Shown: positions 35,146 through 43,403 of the stretch, piece by piece
How the letters are laid out: each line of letters opens with the position of its first letter
Position numbering within the stretch: position 1 is the first letter of the stretch
NCBI GenBank assembly: GCA_019359375.1
Contig: JAHHHL010000036.1
Location: forward strand, 1 to 64,000
Reading direction: 5' to 3'
Source: Lyngbya sp. HA4199-MV5
GTDB taxonomy: Bacteria > Cyanobacteriota > Cyanobacteriia > Leptolyngbyales > Leptolyngbyaceae
Length of the DNA stretch: 64,000 bases
The notes under the pieces: generated by a model
What the model saw: only the letters and a program-made list of their open reading frames with translations
The model's database searches: none
Told to the model about the DNA's origin: nothing
Program-made: the position numbers and the translations under genes

Positions 35146-35315
35146 GATCCATATCTCTCTTTCGCGCTAGTCGCGGCATTCGCTAACCACTTCTGGGGCG
35201 CTAGACGTGTGTGGAGGGAACCAACAACTCAGACGCTCCATGCTCCACACATCATTTCAACTCATCGTTTGCCGATCGTCTTTTGCGTCGGTTCTCAGAT
35301 TAATAGACTACCAGC

Positions 35316-35741
35316 TTATGAGCGATTCACTGACAAAAGTTGATGGTTGAGAAAGATCACTAATTCTTTTACCGTCGTAAAGCTTTGCGGATCAAAGCGA
35401 TCGCTCAAATCCAGTCCAAAAGAGGCTAAAAAATCTTCGGCAAACGATGTCTGCCAGTCAAACCAACACACCAGCGGTAAGTACAGATCTTCAGTCAGAT
35501 GATCATCCGGTCGCACTCTAGAAAAATCCAGCCCAGAGTAGGTCTGCATCTGGGTGTAAACAAACGCTGCGATCGGCTGAACCACCCCTTGCGCCTGCCA
35601 GAATTGCTCAAACCACTCATCTTCACTCAGGGCAGGGCGATCGCGCAGAAACCGATTAACCCGTTGGCGCGTTCGCAGATCAGGACTGAGATCGGTGTAA
35701 GCCCTCAAACTACCAAAAATGTTCCTGAGCCGTCGCCACAT
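35316..35741 (-). CDS. Conserved hypothetical protein, possibly DUF1493-like
   Basis: 141-residue cytoplasmic protein. The second half has RPDDHLTEDLYLPLVCWFDWQTSFAEDF and FTTVKELVIFLNHQLL. An acidic, helical carrier-like pattern like DUF1493 proteins is possible but not certain. The N-terminal half is Arg/Trp-rich. No partner gene is adjacent. Confidence 0.55.
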   Translation of the reverse strand: MWRRLRNIFGSLRAYTDLSPDLRTRQRVNRFLRDRPALSEDEWFEQFWQAQGVVQPIAAFVYTQMQTYSGLDFSRVRPDDHLTEDLYLPLVCWFDWQTSFAEDFLASFGLDLSDRFDPQSFTTVKELVIFLNHQLLSVNRS

Positions 35742-36012
35742 GCGTCTAACATCGCCAAACTTTCCTTCAGTATTCCCACCCTTATAGGGATCTCTCCAGT
35801 CAGAAAAACTCTTGTATGAGCCTGCTTGCTGCGTTCAGACGATCAGTGCAAGCACAACTTGAACAAGTAGAACTGAAGTTTAAACATCTATCTTAAGGTG
35901 TATCTACTATCAAAGGTTTAAAGGATCTCCTATTCAGTTCAAATCAGAAATCTTACTTAGCTGCATCAGGACGAGACGAGGGAACAATAGGACCATAACA
36001 TCCACCTGGGGA

Positions 36013-36567
36013 GTGCTCAAGCGAGTGAAAACTGCGTCTGAAGCTAAAATGTTGCAAGTATTCGCCCAGCAGCGGCGGGAGCAAGGGTTTACGTTGATCG
36101 AACTGCTGGTCGTCATCATTATTATTGGTATCTTGTCCTCGATCGCGCTGCCATCCTTTCTCAGCCAGTCAAACAAAGCGAGAGAAGCGGAGGCAAAGCA
36201 GATCATTGGTGCCAGCAACCGTGCTCAACAAGCCTACTATCTAGAACGAAACCAGTTTGCGGTAGACCTGATCTCACTAGGGATTAGCATCAAGACAAGC
36301 ACCAATAACTTTACCTACGCAGTAGACACCTCGGCTGGTAGCCCAACCGCAATCATTAGAGACGTTTCCTACCCACGTAATTCTTCACTGCGGGCGTATA
36401 CGGGCGCTGTTGAGGTGGATAGCGTCAATACAGGCATTTTGTCTACGATATCTATTCTTTGTCAGTCTCAAGCAGCCTCCCCTGGTGATCCAACGGGTGT
36501 TACTGCTAATGCAGCCACTGGTAGCCTTTCTACTTGCAACACAGGTTGGGACGAATTGGGCAAATAG
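36013..36567 (+). CDS. Type IV pilin-like protein
   Basis: 184-residue PilA-type pilin. The class III leader ends QRREQG|FTLIELLVVIIIIGILSSIALPSF, the prepilin peptidase site and the N-terminal helix. The globular part has a C-terminal cysteine pair (ILCQSQ and STCNTG) that would close a disulfide loop. Pilins build type IV fibres for motility and DNA uptake. The start is uncertain: GTG at 36013 gives a 25-residue leader, ATG at 36049 a shorter one; neither has an ideal Shine-Dalgarno sequence. Confidence 0.88.
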   Translation: MLKRVKTASEAKMLQVFAQQRREQGFTLIELLVVIIIIGILSSIALPSFLSQSNKAREAEAKQIIGASNRAQQAYYLERNQFAVDLISLGISIKTSTNNFTYAVDTSAGSPTAIIRDVSYPRNSSLRAYTGAVEVDSVNTGILSTISILCQSQAASPGDPTGVTANAATGSLSTCNTGWDELGK

Positions 36568-36638
36568 CGAGAAGCCTTTCGTCTCTGACTCGGAGCTGAG
36601 AGCGATAGAATGGGAAAGATTATTTTTTCCCTGCCCCT

Positions 36639-39600
36639 ATGCCCGATCGCGCTAACGGTTCTAAGAAAGCTAATGGCTCCAAGAAGCCCCTGGCTGAGTC
36701 GCATGACGATCATCCCGCCAGTCATGCCATTGCCCAAAATACGATTCGCATTCGAGGCGCACGCCAGCACAACCTGAAAGATATTGACCTGGAGCTACCC
36801 CGCGATCGCCTGATTGTGTTTACAGGCGTTTCCGGTTCGGGCAAATCCTCACTAGCGTTTGACACCATTTTTGCCGAAGGGCAGCGTCGCTATGTCGAAT
36901 CGCTGAGCGCCTATGCCCGCCAGTTTTTGGGGCAGGTGGATAAGCCCGATGTAGACGCGATCGAAGGCTTGAGTCCTGCCATTTCCATCGACCAAAAATC
37001 GACCTCTCATAACCCGCGATCGACCGTTGGCACCGTCACCGAAATCTATGACTATCTGCGGCTACTGTATGGACGGGCAGGCATTCCTCATTGCCCCCAC
37101 TGCGATCGCTCCATTTCGCCTCAGAGTATTGACCAAATGGTCGATCGGGTGATGGAACTGCCCGATCGCACCCGCTTTCAAATTCTCGCGCCCGTCGTTC
37201 GGGGCAAAAAAGGGACGCACAAAAAGCAGATTTCCAGTCTGGCTGCCGATGGCTTTGTGCGGGTTCGCATTAATGGCGAAGTGCGAGAACTGAGTGACGC
37301 GATCGAACTCGATAAGAACCAGTCGCACACGATCGAAATTGTGGTCGATCGACTGGTCAAAAAAGCAGGCATTGAAGAACGGCTCACCGATTCGCTGGGC
37401 ACCTGCTTGAAGCATTCGGGTGGCATTGCGGTGATTGACATTCTGCAAGAGGCAGAGGGCAGAGGGCAGAAGGCAGAAGGCAACGTGGTCGAGCTTCCTA
37501 CAGGGCAATCTCTTCGCGCTGCCGAAAAAGGCGGCGATTACCAAGCCTCTGACCCCTCTCACCTCTCACCTCTCACCTCTCCTCTAGTCTTCTCCGAAAA
37601 CTTCGCTTGCCCCGAACACGGCGCTGTCATGGAAGAACTGTCCCCCCGGCTGTTCTCCTTCAACTCGCCTTACGGTGCCTGCCCTGCCTGTCATGGCTTG
37701 GGAAGTCATCGCAAGTTTTCGGCAGAACTGGTGGTACCCAATCCTGATCTGCCTGTGTATGCGGCGATCGCGCCCTGGTCTGACAAAGACAACACCTACT
37801 ATCTCTCGCTGCTCTGTAGCGTTGCGGCAGCGTTTGGTTTTGATATTCAGACCCAGTGGAGCCAGTTGACGGATGAACAGCGTCACATCTTGCTGCACGG
37901 TTCTAAAGAGGCGATCTGGATTGAAACCGACTCTCGCTACCGGCAGAGCAAGGGCTATCAGCGAAAGTATGAAGGGGCATTGCCACTGCTAGAGAAGCAA
38001 TATCAAGAAGCGAATTCAGATGTTTACAAGCAAAAGCTAGAGCAATATTTAGTGGATCAGCCGTGCGAAGACTGTAAGGGCAGGCGGCTCAAGCCAGAAG
38101 CGCTATCGGTCAAGCTGGGGCAGTTCCGCATTGCTGATTTGACGGGTGTTTCCATTCGAGACTGTCTGAATCAGGTGAACAGTATTGAGTTGAGCCCGCG
38201 GCAGGCGCAAATTGCCGATCTGGTGCTGCGTGAGATTAAAGCCCGATTGCAGTTTTTGCTAGATGTGGGGCTGGATTACCTGACGCTGAATCGGACTGCC
38301 ATGACGCTCTCCGGCGGTGAAGCACAGCGCATTCGACTGGCAACGCAGATCGGCTCTGGGCTGACGGGCGTTCTCTATGTCCTGGATGAACCCAGCATTG
38401 GGCTGCACCAGCGCGATAATGCCCGCTTGCTCAAAACCCTGCATCGTCTCCGCAACCTGGGCAACACGCTCATTGTGGTGGAACATGACGAAGAAACGAT
38501 TCGCGCTGCCGATTATGTTGTAGATATTGGTCCCGGTGCTGGTGTACACGGTGGACGCATTGTCTCTCAGGGCAGTTTGCAGGCAATGCTGGATGCGCCT
38601 GATTCTCTGACGGGAGCGTATTTGTCGGGACGACAGGTTATCACAACGCCTGCTCAACGCCGATCGGGCAATGGTCGTGCGCTCAAAATCCGTAATGCCT
38701 ACCGCAATAACCTGAAGCGCATTGATGTCGAGATTCCCCTGGGCAAACTCGTGTCTGTGACGGGCGTATCGGGTTCGGGCAAATCGACGCTCATTAATGA
38801 ATTGCTTTATCCATCGCTACAAAACCACTTTGGCAGCAAAACGCCTCAACCAAAAGAAATGGAGCCGATCGCAGGCTTAAGCGCCTTGGACAAGGCGATC
38901 GTCATTGACCAATCCCCGATCGGGCGCACTCCCCGCTCCAACCCCGCCACCTATACGGGCACCTTCGATATCATTCGGGATGTCTTCGCGGAGACGATCG
39001 AGGCGAAAGCCAGAGGTTATAAGCCCGGTCAGTTTTCCTTTAACGTCAAAGGTGGACGCTGTGAAGCTTGCGGTGGTCAGGGCGTAAACGTCATTGAAAT
39101 GAACTTTCTGCCCGATGTCTACGTGCAGTGCGAAGTGTGCAAAGGTGCCCGCTACAACCGCGAAACGCTTCAGGTGAAGTTCAAAGGGAAGTCGATCGCC
39201 GATGTGTTGGGCATGACCGTCGATGAAGCCCTGGAGTTTTGCAAAAACATTCCTCAAGCCGCCGCGAAACTGCAAACCCTGGTGGATGTCGGTTTAGGCT
39301 ATGTACGCTTAGGACAAACCGCACCAACTCTGTCAGGTGGCGAAGCGCAACGGGTCAAGTTGGCAACCGAACTCTCTCGCCGTGCCACAGGTAAAACCCT
39401 TTACCTCATCGACGAACCCACCACAGGTCTCTCTTTCTACGATGTTCACAAACTCCTGGACGTGCTGCAACGTCTCGTAGACAAAGGCAATACCGTGTTG
39501 GTCATCGAACATAATCTGGACGTGATTCGCTGTTCTGACTGGGTGATTGACCTGGGACCCGAAGGGGGCGATCGAGGGGGCGAAATCATCGCGGTAGGCA

Positions 39601-39695
39601 CCCCTGAAGAAGTCGCCGAAAACACCCGTTCCCACACAGGTTATTACCTCAAGCAAGTCTTACAGCAATATCCACCCGTCCCGGCTACGGCATAG
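36639..39695 (+). CDS. uvrA: Excinuclease ABC subunit A, with an extra repeat-encoded block
   Basis: 1018-residue UvrA, the DNA damage-recognition ATPase of nucleotide excision repair. Visible parts are two Walker A motifs (GVSGSGKSSLAFD near 66, GVSGSGKSTLINE near 709), two ABC signature motifs (LSGGEAQRIRLA, LSGGEAQRVKLA) and two zinc modules (CPACHGLG...CEDCKGRR; CEACGGQG...CEVCKGARYN). Residues 271-315 are an extra block: it is encoded by heptamer repeats and lies between VIDIL and LVFSENFACPEHG, which adjoin or nearly adjoin in other UvrA. The frame is kept through it. The ATG at 36639 has no clear Shine-Dalgarno motif. Confidence 0.97.
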   Translation: MPDRANGSKKANGSKKPLAESHDDHPASHAIAQNTIRIRGARQHNLKDIDLELPRDRLIVFTGVSGSGKSSLAFDTIFAEGQRRYVESLSAYARQFLGQVDKPDVDAIEGLSPAISIDQKSTSHNPRSTVGTVTEIYDYLRLLYGRAGIPHCPHCDRSISPQSIDQMVDRVMELPDRTRFQILAPVVRGKKGTHKKQISSLAADGFVRVRINGEVRELSDAIELDKNQSHTIEIVVDRLVKKAGIEERLTDSLGTCLKHSGGIAVIDILQEAEGRGQKAEGNVVELPTGQSLRAAEKGGDYQASDPSHLSPLTSPLVFSENFACPEHGAVMEELSPRLFSFNSPYGACPACHGLGSHRKFSAELVVPNPDLPVYAAIAPWSDKDNTYYLSLLCSVAAAFGFDIQTQWSQLTDEQRHILLHGSKEAIWIETDSRYRQSKGYQRKYEGALPLLEKQYQEANSDVYKQKLEQYLVDQPCEDCKGRRLKPEALSVKLGQFRIADLTGVSIRDCLNQVNSIELSPRQAQIADLVLREIKARLQFLLDVGLDYLTLNRTAMTLSGGEAQRIRLATQIGSGLTGVLYVLDEPSIGLHQRDNARLLKTLHRLRNLGNTLIVVEHDEETIRAADYVVDIGPGAGVHGGRIVSQGSLQAMLDAPDSLTGAYLSGRQVITTPAQRRSGNGRALKIRNAYRNNLKRIDVEIPLGKLVSVTGVSGSGKSTLINELLYPSLQNHFGSKTPQPKEMEPIAGLSALDKAIVIDQSPIGRTPRSNPATYTGTFDIIRDVFAETIEAKARGYKPGQFSFNVKGGRCEACGGQGVNVIEMNFLPDVYVQCEVCKGARYNRETLQVKFKGKSIADVLGMTVDEALEFCKNIPQAAAKLQTLVDVGLGYVRLGQTAPTLSGGEAQRVKLATELSRRATGKTLYLIDEPTTGLSFYDVHKLLDVLQRLVDKGNTVLVIEHNLDVIRCSDWVIDLGPEGGDRGGEIIAVGTPEEVAENTRSHTGYYLKQVLQQYPPVPATA
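37451..37581. repeat. Heptamer repeats inside uvrA
   Basis: Four GGCAGA(G/A) heptamers (37451-37478) and three CCTCTCA heptamers (37555-37575, plus a partial unit) flank about 75 bp of non-repetitive sequence. GGCAGA(A/G) arrays of the same unit lie between genes at 50190-50217. Confidence 0.9.
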
Positions 39696-39732
39696 GGCAT
39701 CATAGAAAAACAATGTAGCGGAAACGTTAGCA

Positions 39733-40290
39733 ATGGTTCTTTCCACAGTTACCCTCAACCAACCTCAGGCAGTCTCGATCGATGACTATCTGCTAAATCC
39801 GCCCGACCATGTGGAATGGGTTGATGGGCAGCTTGTAGAAAAAAACGATATGACCTTGAAGACAAGCCGAGTGCAGGCAACGTTGGGGCGGTTGTGGGGC
39901 AACTACAAAGATACTCACAACCTCGGCGGAGAGGTTTACACAGAGCCACCCTGCCGTACAAACAAGCAAATTCATCGCCCCGATCTGGCTTACCTCACAC
40001 CAGAGCTGCTGGCCCAATTTGGCGAACCAGGTGTCTTTCCCCAGGTGTTTCCGCTCATCGCTGAGATGATTTCGCCAACCGATTATACCGAAGATGTGTT
40101 CAGTAAAGCGAATGAGTATTTAGAATCTGGGTGCCAGGAAGTGTGGCTAGTTTTGCCAGAAAGCCGCTGGGTTGCAGTGCTCACACAGCAGAAACGGCTG
40201 CTCTTCACTAACAACGACCGGATTAGTACGCAAATGCTACTACCTGGTTTCAGCGTTACCGTTGCCGAGCTGCTAGGTCAGCATAAGTAG
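39733..40290 (+). CDS. Uma2 family (DUF820) putative endonuclease, second copy
   Basis: 185-residue Uma2 protein, unlike the one at 11573 in detail. It has SIDDYLLNPPDHVEWVDGQLV, IHRPDLAYLTPELLAQ (active-site Asp), IAEMISPTDYTEDVFSKANEYLESGC and QEVWLVLPESRWVAV. These are the standard Uma2 core motifs. It lies 37 bases downstream of uvrA on the same strand and may be read through from it. The role is unknown. Confidence 0.85.
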   Translation: MVLSTVTLNQPQAVSIDDYLLNPPDHVEWVDGQLVEKNDMTLKTSRVQATLGRLWGNYKDTHNLGGEVYTEPPCRTNKQIHRPDLAYLTPELLAQFGEPGVFPQVFPLIAEMISPTDYTEDVFSKANEYLESGCQEVWLVLPESRWVAVLTQQKRLLFTNNDRISTQMLLPGFSVTVAELLGQHK

Positions 40291-40347
40291 TAAAAGCAAT
40301 AAGCGATTCCCTACACCCCACTCCCGGCTCCCCATTCCCCCTGTCGC

Positions 40348-41613
40348 ATGACTCAAAGCGTTGAAATTATTTGTGTTGGCACCGAACTGCTGTTGGGCGA
40401 CATTCTCAACAGCAATGCCCAATTTTTAGCGCGAGAACTGGCGCAACTGGGAATGGCTCACTACTACCAGACCGTAGTGGGGGACAATCCAGAGCGCATC
40501 AAAGGCGTAGTGAAGGTTGCCAGCGATCGTGCCCAACTTCTCATCTTTACAGGTGGCTTGGGTCCCACACCCGACGACCTGACCCACGAAACGCTGGCAG
40601 CCTGCTTTGGTGTTCCCATGGTCGAGCATCCTGAGATTCTGGAAGACATTACCCGCAAATTTGCCCAGCGTGGACGCACGATGACTGCCAATAATCGTAA
40701 ACAAGCCCTGTTGCCGCAAGGTGCAACCGTGCTGACCAATGATTCTGGCAGCGCTCCTGGCATCATCTGGCAACCTCATCCTGACCTGACGATTCTGACC
40801 TTTCCTGGTGTACCCGCAGAAATGCAGCGGATGTGGCGCGACGTTGCCGTCCCCTATCTCCACAGCCAGGGGTGGGGACAAACAATAATCTATAGCCGGA
40901 CGCTCAAGTTTTGGGGCATCTCTGAATCGGCATTAGCAGAGAAGGTGAATGCATTCTTTGACCTCCAAAACCCCACCGTTGCGCCCTATGCCAATCATGG
41001 TGAAGTGAAACTGCGAATCTCTGCCCGTGCGGCTTCAGAAGCAGGCGCGCTGCAACTGATTTCACCTGTAGAAGAACAGCTCCGCCAAATTGGTGGTTTG
41101 GATTGCTACGGTGCAGATAGCGATTCGTTGGCATCTGTCGTGGGTACGCTGCTCAAAACGACCCGATCGACCTTGGCGGTTGCCGAGTCTTGTACAGGCG
41201 GCGGCTTGGGCGAAGCAATTACGTCCGTTCCGGGTAGCTCCAGCTATTTTTGGGGCGGCATTATTTCCTACGACAACGCGATTAAAGTACGAATGCTAGA
41301 TGTTGACGAGCAAGACCTGGAAGCGCACGGTGCAGTCAGCCACACAGTGGCAAAACAAATGGCTGCGGGGGTGCGATCGCGCCTGGGCACCACCTGGGGA
41401 CTCAGCATTACAGGCATCGCTGGACCTGATGGTGGCACTACAGAAAAACCCGTGGGGCTAGTCTACATCGGGCTGGCAGAACCAGATGGCGTACAGAGCT
41501 TTGAGCATCAGTTTGGCACCTCGCGTGGACGCGATTGGATTCGTCGGCTCAGTGCTGCCACCGCGCTGGATTATTTGCGGCGGTCAATCATTAATAAATT
41601 ATTAATAAAATGA
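40348..41613 (+). CDS. cinA: CinA family protein (NMN deamidase-related)
   Basis: 421-residue two-domain CinA. Residues 1-170 are a molybdopterin-binding-like domain (EIICVGTELLLGDILNSNAQFLA, TGGLGPTPDDLTHETLA). From about 265 is the CinA C-terminal NMN-deamidase domain (LAVAESCTGGGLGEAITSVPGSSSYFWGGIISYDNAIK, then TGIAGPDGGTTEKPVGLVYI). CinA-type enzymes recycle pyridine nucleotides, and in some bacteria they are linked to competence. The length is normal. Confidence 0.93.
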   Translation: MTQSVEIICVGTELLLGDILNSNAQFLARELAQLGMAHYYQTVVGDNPERIKGVVKVASDRAQLLIFTGGLGPTPDDLTHETLAACFGVPMVEHPEILEDITRKFAQRGRTMTANNRKQALLPQGATVLTNDSGSAPGIIWQPHPDLTILTFPGVPAEMQRMWRDVAVPYLHSQGWGQTIIYSRTLKFWGISESALAEKVNAFFDLQNPTVAPYANHGEVKLRISARAASEAGALQLISPVEEQLRQIGGLDCYGADSDSLASVVGTLLKTTRSTLAVAESCTGGGLGEAITSVPGSSSYFWGGIISYDNAIKVRMLDVDEQDLEAHGAVSHTVAKQMAAGVRSRLGTTWGLSITGIAGPDGGTTEKPVGLVYIGLAEPDGVQSFEHQFGTSRGRDWIRRLSAATALDYLRRSIINKLLIK

Positions 41614-41828
41614 GAATAAGTCCGGATTCACTTGCTTATCTGCAACGATTGATTAAGACTTAGATCAGGTATCCCGAATGTATGAAAGTTATGCAGTCTT
41701 TTCCTGGGCTGTTAACTAATTGATAAATTGGGTACAATTTTAGGTAAGTGACCAGGTTGAATCAATTCTGCGATCGACGGTACGAGCGCAGGTGACGATC
41801 AAACCATAGCGAAGGAGCGATCTGTTCA

Positions 41829-41963
41829 ATGGATTACCTTGATAAGGTACTTGAAAAAGTAAAAGAATGGGCTCGAAAGCTGATTGAGGCAATTCTTGGT
41901 CCTGAAGTGCAGCCCGAAGGTGAGCTGATTCCTATTCCGGTCAAAGATCCTCAACGCCGTTGA
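41829..41963 (+). CDS. 44-residue small protein of unknown function
   Basis: Short open frame of 44 codons with an ideal AAGGAG ten bases upstream of the ATG. The product begins MDYLDKVLEKVKEWARKLIE, a likely amphipathic helix, and ends with a Pro-rich ELIPIPVKDPQRR. The gene stands alone between cinA and aroQ. Codon use and the strong ribosome site argue that it is real. I do not recognise it. Confidence 0.6.
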   Translation: MDYLDKVLEKVKEWARKLIEAILGPEVQPEGELIPIPVKDPQRR

Positions 41964-42113
41964 CTTATTTCTATCGCTAGTCTCTTTGTGAGCCTGAACC
42001 ATGTGCGCTTTGTTTGGGCGGCATCAAGCCAAAGAGTATGGCAAGCTTGCACTGGGCTTGCTTTTGGCGCTTGTTAATTTACACATACACTTAAGAGAGA
42101 AGGCTTCAGAGGT

Positions 42114-42560
42114 TTGCTTAGTCTTCTAATTCTTCATGGTCCAAACCTCAATTTATTGGGGCAACGAGAGCCAGGTATTTACGGTTCTGCAACGCTTGAT
42201 AGCATCACACAGCAGCTAGAGCAGGCTGCTAGATCTCTCCAGGTGAAGCTTTCATCACTCCAGTCAAACCATGAAGGCGCTTTAGTTGACGCAGTTCACG
42301 CCGCGCTTGGGCAGCATCAAGGCATTTTGATCAATGCGGGCGCTTATACTCATACAAGCATCGCGCTCCGAGATGCGATCGCAGCAGTCGCGATTCCTAC
42401 TGTGGAAGTGCATCTCAGCAACCTTTATCGCCGGGAATCCTTTCGCCACCATTCTTACATCGCGCCAGTGGCGATCGGTCAAATCAGTGGCTTTGGTGCT
42501 GACAGCTATCGTTTGGGCTTAGAGGCATTAGTGCATTATTTGAAACATGTAGAAGGGTGA
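42114..42560 (+). CDS. aroQ: 3-Dehydroquinate dehydratase, type II
   Basis: 148-residue type II dehydroquinase of the shikimate pathway. It has [21 protein letters not shown] with the catalytic Tyr-type loop, [33 protein letters not shown] and [20 protein letters not shown]. No ATG is available before the conserved start. TTG at 42114 is the likely start, with AGAGAGAAGG 12 bases before it. The length is normal. Confidence 0.94.
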   Translation: MLSLLILHGPNLNLLGQREPGIYGSATLDSITQQLEQAARSLQVKLSSLQSNHEGALVDAVHAALGQHQGILINAGAYTHTSIALRDAIAAVAIPTVEVHLSNLYRRESFRHHSYIAPVAIGQISGFGADSYRLGLEALVHYLKHVEG

Positions 42561-42781
42561 GAGCGAGCAGAAGGCTAAGGGCTAAAGGCTAAAAAGCTGG
42601 CTTCTGACTCCTCTTTTCTGAACTCAAAACTCTCTAGCTTGTCGGCGCGAAGCGCTACTCAAAACTTCTTCCCTCTACGCGATCGCCCTCAAATTCTTTG
42701 TGCGGGTGCTATTGATACAGCAAATGTGGTTCAATCGGGTGACATTGGTTGCGAACTGATGAGCGTATCGCCCTGACTAGA

Positions 42782-43198
42782 ATGAAAACAACGGTATATC
42801 TTGCTGTAAACGGCACTCTCATGCGAGGGCTAGAACTGAACGCCAATATGGAGTTGGTGGAAGCGGAGTTTGTGCGCGAGGCGTTTACAGAGCCGACGTA
42901 CCGCCTCTGGTCGATTAACGATCGCCATCCAGCAATGGTGCGGGTCAGTACGGGTGGCACCGCGATCGCGGTTGAGGTTTGGGCTGTGCCTGCCAGCAAA
43001 ATGGCGTTTCTGCTGTTGCTAGAGCCACCGGGACTTTCGATTGGCAAAGTGCGGCTGGCAGATGGCGAAGAAGTGCTGGGCGTGATTGGTGAACCCATCC
43101 TCTGCGAAGGGAAGCGAGAAATTACAGCATGGGGCGGTTGGCGAGCCTATATTGCCGATCCAGCAGGACAAAAAGCAACGGTAACGGAGGCTGTATGA
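42782..43198 (+). CDS. Stand-alone allophanate hydrolase C-terminal-like domain
   Basis: 138-residue protein that resembles the C-terminal (cyclotransferase-like) domain of allophanate hydrolase: VYLAVNGTLMRGLELNANM, AFTEPTYRLWSINDRHPAMVR, PPGLSIGKVRLADGEEVLGVIGEP and REITAWGGWRAYI. In whole enzymes this domain follows an amidase domain. Here it is separate, while the amidase AtzE lies 0.2 kb on. The ATG at 42782 is the family start. Its stop overlaps the ATG of the AtzG-like gene (ATGA), so they are coupled. Confidence 0.8.
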   Translation: MKTTVYLAVNGTLMRGLELNANMELVEAEFVREAFTEPTYRLWSINDRHPAMVRVSTGGTAIAVEVWAVPASKMAFLLLLEPPGLSIGKVRLADGEEVLGVIGEPILCEGKREITAWGGWRAYIADPAGQKATVTEAV

Positions 43199-43383
43199 AC
43201 GAGGTAACAACTGATCCAGCCGTTTTAGTGGATCAGCTTGCAGCACTGGTCGCTTTACCGTTACAACCGGAGCATCGATCAGGGGTAGTGGAGAACTTTG
43301 TCCGCATTATAGCGATCGCCCAACTCGTCAATGAGTTTCCCTTGCCTGACGACATTGAGATTGCACCCACTTTTGAACCATAG
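43195..43383 (+). CDS. atzG: AtzG-like small subunit (DUF4089)
   Basis: 62-residue DUF4089 protein. It has ALPLQPEHRSGVVENFVRI and the end FPLPDDIEIAPTFEP, both typical of AtzG. AtzG is the small partner of AtzE, like GatC to GatA, and is needed to make AtzE soluble and active. It overlaps the gene before it by four bases (ATGA) and lies 20 bases before atzE. Confidence 0.85.
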   Translation: MNEVTTDPAVLVDQLAALVALPLQPEHRSGVVENFVRIIAIAQLVNEFPLPDDIEIAPTFEP

Positions 43384-43403
43384 CCGTTTCCCTAACTTTA
43401 AAC

